DNA from: Bettongia penicillata ogilbyi
Lineage: Eukaryota > Chordata > Mammalia > Diprotodontia > Potoroidae
Direction: 5' to 3'
Assembly (NCBI GenBank): GCA_023548195.1
Contig: JAJHZJ010000061.1
Coordinates: 6,693,374 to 6,757,373, forward strand
Length of the DNA: 64,000 nt
Both the position numbers and the translations under genes were made by a program. The notes under the pieces were generated by a model. That model searched no databases. It had not been told where the DNA came from and saw only the letters and a program-made list of their open reading frames with translations. Below, in pieces: positions 57,450 through 64,000 of the stretch. Numbering within the stretch: position 1 is the stretch's first letter; each line of letters begins with the position of its first letter.

Positions 57450-57690
57450 TATAAGAGCCAACTATGTGGTACAGTGGACAGAGTAAGGGTACAAACCCAG
57501 TCTCAAATACTTACTAACTTTGGGATACTGGGCAGTTACGTAACCTTTGTCTGCCTCAATTTCTACAGCTTTAAAATGTAAATAATAATAGCACCTACTA
57601 TCGTGAGGATTAAATGAGATGATATTTGCAAAGCACTTTGTAAACCTTAAAGTGCCATGTAAATGCTAGCTATTACAGGTATTACTATTT
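57450..57690 (+). mobile_element. SINE with marsupial head and MIR-like 3' half
   Basis: 'gtggtacagtggacagagta', 'aaataataatagcacctac', 'gcaaagcactttgtaaacctt'. Opposite in direction to the neighbour at 57190. Confidence 0.85.
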
Positions 57691-57874
57691 TACTGCCTTA
57701 AATAAATAAGATACTGTTTTAAATCTTCCATTACTATTTCTTCCTTATTTTGTACCAATTGTAATAGACTACTCTTTATTTTAAAGGCTCTCCACTTTTA
57801 CCTTTATTAGCTCTAGCATTTTACATTCATAGTTGACCTCTTTTGAATTATCTCCACTGCTTCACAAAAACAGA

Positions 57875-58050
57875 ATATAGAGTTTGAAGGGAGCTTGGAG
57901 ATCATTTCAGTTCAATTCCCTCATTTTACAGATGGGGAAACTGAGGCCCAGAGAGGTTAAGAACCTTGCTCATGGTGACATAACTAGTGAGGAACAAAGT
58001 TGATATTTGAACTCACATTCTGCTATTCCAAATACAATGTTTTGTTTACT
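57875..58050 (-). mobile_element. Ther-2/MIR3-like SINE, antisense
   Basis: 'gtttgaagggagcttggagatcattt', 'ggggaaactgaggcccagagaggttaag'. Confidence 0.87.
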
Positions 58051-59364
58051 ATACCAGTATACTTTTCATATTCAGTTATTCCCACCTCTGTGATAGTAAC
58101 CACATCTGACAATGTATGCATTATGTACCTACAGCCCCTTGTTTTTCCACGTAGAGAAGTATATTTCATCACTAGCATCCTTGGGCTCTTTAAGTGATAT
58201 GATGTGTTTTTTAAAAAAAGCTTTCTTTAATCTAAGATCTCCCCTATCAACTATTTTAGGAGTACTAAATAAAAACAAGATAAGGTTATATTACTCCACT
58301 TATGCCCTATTCTAAACTGACCCTGAGTTCTCTATAAGAGATAGTGGAGCTCAAGGTCTGACAAGCCCTACCAAATTCTTTCAAATGCTAAAATCTACCT
58401 AAGGCACCCAGGTCTGAATGATAATGCCCTCTGGTCACCCCACCACTAAAATAACTTTGCACTAACTCTAAATATTGTTCACATACTTATCTGCATATAC
58501 AGTATGCCCGTTTTCCCCAAGTACTTTGGGGGCAGGGGCTCTTTCTGCTTGGTCAGAGATTTATCTTTTCAATGGTTTCATTACACCTAAACTCTTTATC
58601 TTATATAAATACAATTCAATTTTTAATTAAATTTTAAAAATAAGTTAAAAGGAGGTAATTAATTCTTCCATTAGGCCTACAAGTTAGGAGTGATAACTTT
58701 TGTCCTACTAATTCTTGAAAAATTAAGAATGGAGTGTGACCTGTTTATGTCGGACACGTATGTAACAAGGTATGCATAGAAGCTACTGATTCACTAACTC
58801 ACCAGATCTACTCTGACATGATTCAATGACGAATATTATATCCCAAGAGTCCCTAGGAGGGCCAAGCACAGAAAACATGCCCTGAGTTAACTGTGGACAA
58901 TGACAATGATGTCTTGAAGCTTCCCTTCCATCACAATTCTTCATCATCAAGTTTTTATGCCATTATACATTATGCCCTTGACAGTATATACACCATCATT
59001 TCATTTTGATAAAAACCAACCACTCAAAAAAAGAAAAACCAACAACAATACAAAAAACCCCAAACAAGCAAAAACAGAACAGCCCAGAGCTTCCAATTTC
59101 ATAGGTAGAATTCATTTCACAATATTTCAAGAGTATACAACATCTGTGAAATTTCACAGTTTATTCACTACCATTACTTGGAGAAGTTATAAAAATTAAG
59201 TGGTTAAAGGAACTGAAAGCAGAGAAGTGAGTCTTCTATTTTCTTCTTCCAGCAATCTCATCAGTTACAATGAAAACTAATCAGCTTAGAAATAACTCTT
59301 CCTGGTCATTAGTAATTATCATAGTGATAATATTAACATTTTAAATAACCAATTAATATTAATT
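58051..59364. other. No firmly recognised feature
   Basis: An L2-type tail may lie at 58470-58560 ('gtactttgggggcaggggctctttctg'). 58990-59080 is A-rich. Remainder unique-looking. Confidence 0.4.
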
Positions 59365-59369
59365 CCTCC

Positions 59370-59620
59370 AACCTACTAATAGCTAGAATTTAGGCAGTGC
59401 TTTAAGGTTTACAAAACCCTATACCATCTGCTTTTATCCTCATAACAACTATGGCAGGTAGGTGCTACTATCAGGCTCCTTTTACAAATGAGGAAACTGA
59501 AGCAAGCAAAGGTTCAAGGACTTGCCTAGGTTCACAGAGCTAGTGTCTGAGGTTGAATATGAACTCAGATCTTGAATACAGGTCCAGTGTTGTAGCCACT
59601 CTGTACCTAGCTGTCTCCAA
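59370..59620 (-). mobile_element. MIR-like SINE with marsupial head, antisense
   Basis: 'tgctttaaggtttacaaaac', 'aaatgaggaaactgaagcaag', 'ctctgtacctagctgtctcc'. Confidence 0.87.
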
Positions 59621-60141
59621 GCAGGGGGAGATAGGGAAAGGATAATGTTTACAAAACAGACTCCTCAGGAAGGGAATAAAATACAGAAATAATCTTTGGG
59701 ATTATTACCCTTTTTAAAAAATTGTTGGTTTAACAAAACTCTCCAAAACTAAAACTTCCCATTTTTGTTGACTGATCTCTACTGAACTATGAGGAGTCAT
59801 TCTTTCTGTTGTCTATTGGATAGACTAGAAGCCACTTTTTAGACTATATATTTAGAGAAAAAGTAACAAAGACAAAAAACTCAAGCGTTAACCATGGAAG
59901 AGGTTAGAAAACATATCTCCCTTCCTTCCCTCTTGGAAGAGGTGGGGGCCCAAGGATGTGGAACATTGTACAGAAACGTTGGAGACAGCTGAAGGGTTGG
60001 TTAATTTTGCTGATTCATTATTCCTCTTCTTTTTTGTTTATTCTTTGGTACAAAGGGGGCTCTTTGGGGAGGAGAGAGAGGAGGAATACACTTGAAAATG
60101 AAGATGTTAAAACAAAATTTAAAAATATTAAATCTACTAAG
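59621..60141. other. No recognised feature
   Basis: Unique-looking sequence. Confidence 0.4.
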
Positions 60142-60151
60142 CAGGGGTTCT

Positions 60152-60196
<45 letters not shown>

Positions 60197-60402
60197 TGTG
60201 TCTGTGTCTGTGTGTCTGTGTGTGTCTGTGTGTGTGATGACCTCCTTGGGCAGTCTGATGAAACCTATGCATCTCTTCTTAGAATAATAGTTTTAAATGC
60301 ATAAAATAAAATACAGAGGATTACAAAGTAAACTGATTACACTGAAATGCAGTTATCAAAATATAAAAACAAATTCACAGACACCAGGGTTAAGAACATC
60401 TG
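60142..60402 (+). mobile_element. hAT-like MITE, copy 3, expanded by a TG repeat
   Basis: Left end 'caggggttctcagag', then a TG/TCTG run (about 60156-60237), then 'gggcagtctgatgaaacctatg', 'aaaatacagaggattacaaag' and right end 'cagggttaagaacatctg'. Same layout as copies at 17191 and 41463. Confidence 0.78.
60156..60237. repeat. TG microsatellite inside MITE
   Basis: Pure TG, then TCTG interruptions. Open frames through it are repeat artefacts. Confidence 0.95.
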
Positions 60403-61174
60403 TAGTAGAAAGTTAAAAAAAAAAGATTATTCATCATCTGGTGAATGGATGGGAACTATCTTTTTTGTGTTTATTAGTAGTGAGTTTTTATAGTTATTTC
60501 TAAGACCAAGTAAGGAAAAACATATACATATGTGTGTAATATATATTTATGTAAGAGAGAGAGAGAGCTCATCCACGTATAAAAATATAGGTGACAACTT
60601 TGAACTAGGCCAAGAATGAAGTTTGTTACTTATCACAACTAGGAACCTGACCATGATTTTTACTTTCACATTAATTTTCAACTTATACTTTAGGACCAGG
60701 TTCAGGTCTTGCTTGAATTAGATATGTAACTGTGAATCCTCCAAATTTCTCTTATTATATGGATAAAAGGAGCTTTCTATTTGCTGTTTTAATAAATCTT
60801 CATAGGATTAGAAGATGATTTTGCTGTTAATTTTTAAATTTCCTTTTTAAAAAATTTGGCAGAATCATCTCACTGTAAAAGCATCCATTAGTTATGAATC
60901 CTTATGTTGGTATATAGCTGCTTTAAGAACAAACATCATTGTAAAACATAAGGAAAAGACAGGATTTGGATTTTTTTTTAAACAAGGTATCAGAAAACTT
61001 AGCCTTTAACGTGTGATACTCCATTAATGTGTTCTTGGAACTTTGAGATTCTATATGTCCATGTAGAGAAAGAAGTAAGGATAGAGACTGGATCTGTGAT
61101 TTCACTGCTATAAAGAACATGGTGAATATGGAAACTCCTCCTACTAAAGAGGTCAACACCTTCTTTGCAACCTA
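60403..61174. other. No firmly recognised feature
   Basis: A short GA run at 60555-60567; otherwise AT-rich unique-looking DNA. Confidence 0.4.
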
Positions 61175-61310
61175 TAGCTTTGGAGAGTGACCCAGAAAAC
61201 AGGGAGGCTAAGAACCCTTCCCAGAATTGCAGTCAGTATGTCTCAGAAGTAAGACTTGACCCCAGATGTTTCCAGCTCCAAAGTCAGTTCTATCCACCAG
61301 GCCACACTGG
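61175..61310 (-). mobile_element. MIR/Ther-like SINE fragment, antisense
   Basis: 'aagtaagacttgaccccagatg', 'aagtcagttctatccaccagg'. Confidence 0.6.
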
Positions 61311-61319
61311 TTAGTGTGG

Positions 61320-61724
61320 GGGATACAAAAACAAAAAGATATTCCTTCCCTCAAATATTGTACATTTTACTGGGGGTAAACAACAGGTACACATATAAGT
61401 ATATATAAAATATATGGAAAGCAAATGCAAGGTAATTTTTTGAGGGGGACAGGGAATCAATTGGAGCTAAGGGGTTCAGAAAAGGAATCCTAGAGGGAGT
61501 GGTGACTGAGCTGAAGAACACTAGGGATTCTGAGAAGTGAAAGTGAGAAGGGACAGTTTTTGGATGGATTCTGTGAAGGGAGGAGTTCATGACAGACCTG
61601 CAAAAAGTTAAGTTAGAGCTAGGCTGTGAAGGGCTTTCAATGGCAAAAAGAGGTATCTGTATTAGGTCCTAAAGGTCATAGGAAGCCCTTGGAACTTACA
61701 GAGCAGGAGAGTGACATGGTCTTC
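61320..61724 (-). mobile_element. L3-like LINE fragment, antisense
   Basis: 'aggctgtgaagggctttcaatgg', 'ggtcataggaagcccttggaactta' and 'gcaggagagtgacatggtc' are the complement of the L3 'ctccagtggctccctat' zone, with the tail-side part upstream ('ccttccctcaaatattgtac'). Confidence 0.78.
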
Positions 61725-61874
61725 CAAAGGTGGGGAACCTGTGGCCTTGAGGCCACATATGGCCCTCTAGGTCCTCAAGTGCAGCAACCCTTTGAAGTTT
61801 GGATTCTGACAAAGGGCTGTACTTGAGGACCTAGAGGGCCACATGTGGCCTCAAGCCCACAGGTTCCCCACCTC
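61725..61874. mobile_element. Palindromic (foldback) MITE, well preserved
   Basis: Left arm 61730-61794 and right arm 61810-61871 are nearly complementary (one 3-base bulge, few mismatches) around a 15-base centre. Ends 'ggtggggaacctgtgg' and its complement. Near repeat tggtcttc/tggtcttg (61717-61724, 61875-61882) suggests an 8-base hAT-type target duplication. Inserted into the L3 fragment. The open frame at 61626-61826 crosses it and is not a gene. Confidence 0.82.
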
Positions 61875-61884
61875 TGGTCTTGAC

Positions 61885-62005
61885 TATGGTCAGATGAGGA
61901 AACTGATGCCCAGCAAAATAAAATGACTACCCCAAATGGCAGAACTGGATTTCAAACCCAGGGGTCCTGATTCTTCTCACCCCAATTATATCATGTTGCT
62001 TCTGA
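61885..62005 (-). mobile_element. MIR-like SINE fragment, antisense
   Basis: 'cagatgaggaaactgatgccc', 'gaactggatttcaaacccagg'. Confidence 0.78.
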
Positions 62006-62019
62006 CTATAAAATGTGTT

Positions 62020-62175
62020 ATAGGATCATAAGATAGTGCGGAAAGGGAACTTAGAGAACATTTAGTGTAGTCTTCTCATTTTATAAAGGGAACCCAGAGG
62101 GCCAAAAAGGTTAAGTGACTTGTTCATAGAACGCAGGCTATAAATGAGTTAGTTGATAAGCATTTACTAAGTACC
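62020..62175 (-). mobile_element. Ther-2/MIR3-like SINE, antisense
   Basis: 'ataggatcataagatagtgc', 'aaagggaacttagagaac', 'aggttaagtgacttgttcat'. Confidence 0.8.
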
Positions 62176-62499
62176 TGCTATGTGTCATATGCATGACCAT
62201 ACAAAAATGTTATGTTTGTGATAATGCTATCCAAGTATGGCTGCTGTAAGATGGCGGATCTTTATAAATGCCTAGGATGTCACATTGTTTGTGGAAGAAA
62301 TGACACAAGGTCATTGCATACATGGTCTAGAATTACAGCGCTGAAGTTGAGAGATCAAGACTCTGGAAAAGAGGTTCCAACCAGCCTTTAATTCCCTTAT
62401 TCTTGAGGCTGTCGATACAGAGGCTGTTCCTCATGACCTTAACTAACAATCAGAAATGCCTTTATTTCCCTACAGCTGTCAGTAACCTGCTGCCACATT
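62176..62499. other. No recognised feature
   Basis: Unique-looking sequence. Confidence 0.4.
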
Positions 62500-63130
62500 A
62501 CCTTTCCAGCCTCATCACACGTAAGACCTTTCACATACTCACTGGTCCAACCAAATGGCCTTTTTAGTGTTCTATACTCTGTGCCCCTGAACTGGCTGTC
62601 CCTCACACCTGGGATGCCCTCTCTCCTTAAATGGACTTCTTAGGATCTATAATCGCCTTCCAAATTCAGCACCAATTTTACACAGCAGCAGCTGTGTAAA
62701 ACTTTTCCCGGTGCCTTCTCACCTCCAAATTACCTCATTTATTATCTATCAATCTTGTGAGGCATGGTGGTGCAATGGATAGAGAGATAACTAGGTGACA
62801 AAAAGACCTGCCTTAAGTCTCTAACATACACTGATTTCTTGACCCCAGGCAAGTGGCTTAACCTTTTAGTGCCCACGGGCAAGGCTCCAAGGCTTTAAAT
62901 TGAAGGTACCAATCTGTACTGGCAGAAGAAGTTCATCTATACTGATAACTCAGAGGTCCAATTGCAAACCTCTCCCCGTATTTTTTACATACACCTAAAT
63001 ATGTTCATGTTTCCCCGCTCCTTGAGATCAGGGACAGTTTCTTTTTTGCCTCTGTGACCCTCACCCTCCTCCTAGTGGTGCCAGGCACAAAGTAGATGCT
63101 TAAGAAAGACCTGCTGATTAATTGGTAAAT
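62500..63130 (+). mobile_element. L3-like LINE 3' part, split by a SINE
   Basis: Body 62500-62750 ('ctgaactggctgtccctcac', 'cacctgggatgccctctctc') and tail 62985-63130 ('ttgagatcagggacagtttc', 'gtggtgccaggcacaaagtagatgc'). Confidence 0.82.
62755..62970 (+). mobile_element. SINE family C, inside L3
   Basis: Head 'gcatggtggtgcaatggatag', core 'ccaggcaagtggcttaacc', 3' part 'caatctgtactggcagaagaag'. Confidence 0.78.
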
Positions 63131-63194
63131 CACAAATAAGATACCTGATATATCCATTGACTAGGTGTCATGAATTTCCTCCTGTCACCAGAAA

Positions 63195-63400
63195 AGAATT
63201 AGTCATAAGATATGAGATCATAGATTTAGAACAGAGGTCATCTAGCCCAACAGTGCCACTCATTGAGGAAACAGACTTTAAAAGAGGTTAAGCACTTGCC
63301 CAAGGTGACACAGATAATAAATGGAAGAGGCAGAACTTGAACCCAAGGCTTCTGATTTCATCCAGAATCTTTCTTTCCTTTATATCATGCTCCCGGTTCC
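63195..63400 (-). mobile_element. Ther-2/MIR3-like SINE, antisense
   Basis: 'gagatcatagatttagaacagagg', 'ttaagcacttgcccaaggtgacac', 'cagaacttgaacccaagg'. Confidence 0.87.
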
Positions 63401-63628
63401 TTTCAGATGATAATGGAAAAAAGCCCTTTTTGCCCCACTGACCCAACCTATCTTAGATATTCTCCAAGGAAAAGAGTCACAAACACCCCTCAAGAAGTCT
63501 TAACATCACTAGGAGTTGGCCCCATAAAAATAGGCGAACACTACCCAGCAATACTGGGGATCTTTTTTCATTTTGTTAACCAAGTGGTCTCTCAACATAT
63601 TTCACTTAGCTAAGCTTTACCCTTTCAT

Positions 63629-63716
63629 ATATGTGTGTGTGAGTGTATGTATGTATATGTGTGTATATGTATACATGCATGTATGTATATACACATACGT
63701 GTATACATATATATAC
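63629..63716. repeat. TATG/TGTA short tandem repeat
   Basis: Impure tgtatg/tacata run. Confidence 0.88.
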
Positions 63717-64000
63717 TGAGGAAGCCATCTGCAGCCAGGCTTCAGTAATCAAAGTGTTTTAAGAGAACCGTTTCAAAACCAACCTAATCAAACCTTTGCC
63801 AGGAAAATCATGTCTGCCCTCAAGGCAGAAATACTTAGCTATGCATTTGCAAAAGCTGCACACATAGGCCCTGTGGGATTGGGAGGAATATTTCTATTCA
63901 AGTATAAAAAAAAATGGGCAAGGGCACCTCTCATCACAAGTGGAAATAATACTAGATTTCAGTCCTAAGACCTAGCTTTCAATTCTAGTTCTCTTTCTTA
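63717..64000. other. No recognised feature
   Basis: Unique-looking end of window. Confidence 0.4.

Noticed and set aside
63407..63613. 68-residue open frame near the window end
   Set aside because: No domain recognised; adjacent to SINE and simple repeat; likely chance.
1..64000. A novel enzyme, defence or gene-cluster system
   Set aside because: No operon-like or multi-gene coding structure exists here; the window is transposon-rich, gene-poor vertebrate DNA.

Overview
The window looks like a stretch of marsupial nuclear genome, either a gene desert or a very large intron. The evidence is the repeat content. There are many SINEs whose 3' tail resembles the RTE/Bov-B LINE (Mar-1 type), many MIR/Ther CORE-SINEs, L2/L3 (CR1-clade) remnants, and two full-length ORF1-only LINE-1 derivatives (half-L1, HAL1) whose 5' end starts like mammalian L1. 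Base composition is AT-rich and CpG-poor, except in one HAL1 5' region. I found no convincing host exon, tRNA, rRNA, CRISPR array or bacterial/viral gene. The long open frames in the window are LINE-derived or chance. I cannot tell the species.

Layout. 1-9.7 kb: SINEs, four short-tandem-repeat patches and a CR1-clade LINE remnant that includes decayed reverse transcriptase sequence (about 6.9-8.5 kb). 9.75-12.54 kb: HAL1 copy 1 with target-site duplication, CpG-rich 5' region, broken ORF1, CA repeat and G-rich 3' UTR. 12.6-15.5 kb: mostly unique DNA with a good CTCF-like motif and an old local duplication of about 0.4 kb. 15.5-25.8 kb: SINEs, one hAT-like MITE, and long unique stretches. 25.8-29.8 kb: an L3-like LINE apparently interrupted by a MIR and by an older minus-strand L1 that keeps ORF1 and the start of the ORF2 endonuclease. 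30-47 kb: more SINEs, a Tigger-like DNA transposon, a MITE split by a 5'-truncated L1, and a palindromic MITE. 47.19-50.06 kb: HAL1 copy 2. 50-64 kb: SINEs, L3 remnants, a MITE containing a TG repeat, and a near-perfect foldback MITE at 61.7 kb.

How the parts relate. The two HAL1 copies have the same order (5' UTR, ORF1, long 3' UTR, A-rich tail) and the same ORF1-to-3' UTR junction, so they belong to one replicating lineage rather than being two separate deletions. Neither encodes endonuclease or reverse transcriptase, so they would have needed an L1 ORF2 protein in trans. The older L1 at 27-29.7 kb suggests that the CA-repeat region after ORF1 in the HAL1s derives from an ancestral spacer between ORF1 and ORF2. 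Host function, if any, is most likely regulatory: the CTCF-like site near 12.8 kb, the duplicated element at 13.5/15 kb, and repeat-free candidates near 16.2, 36 and 53 kb.

Repeat family names come from recognising sequence patterns by eye, not from a database search. Boundaries are usually good to about 10-30 bases, and exact only where a target-site duplication is given.
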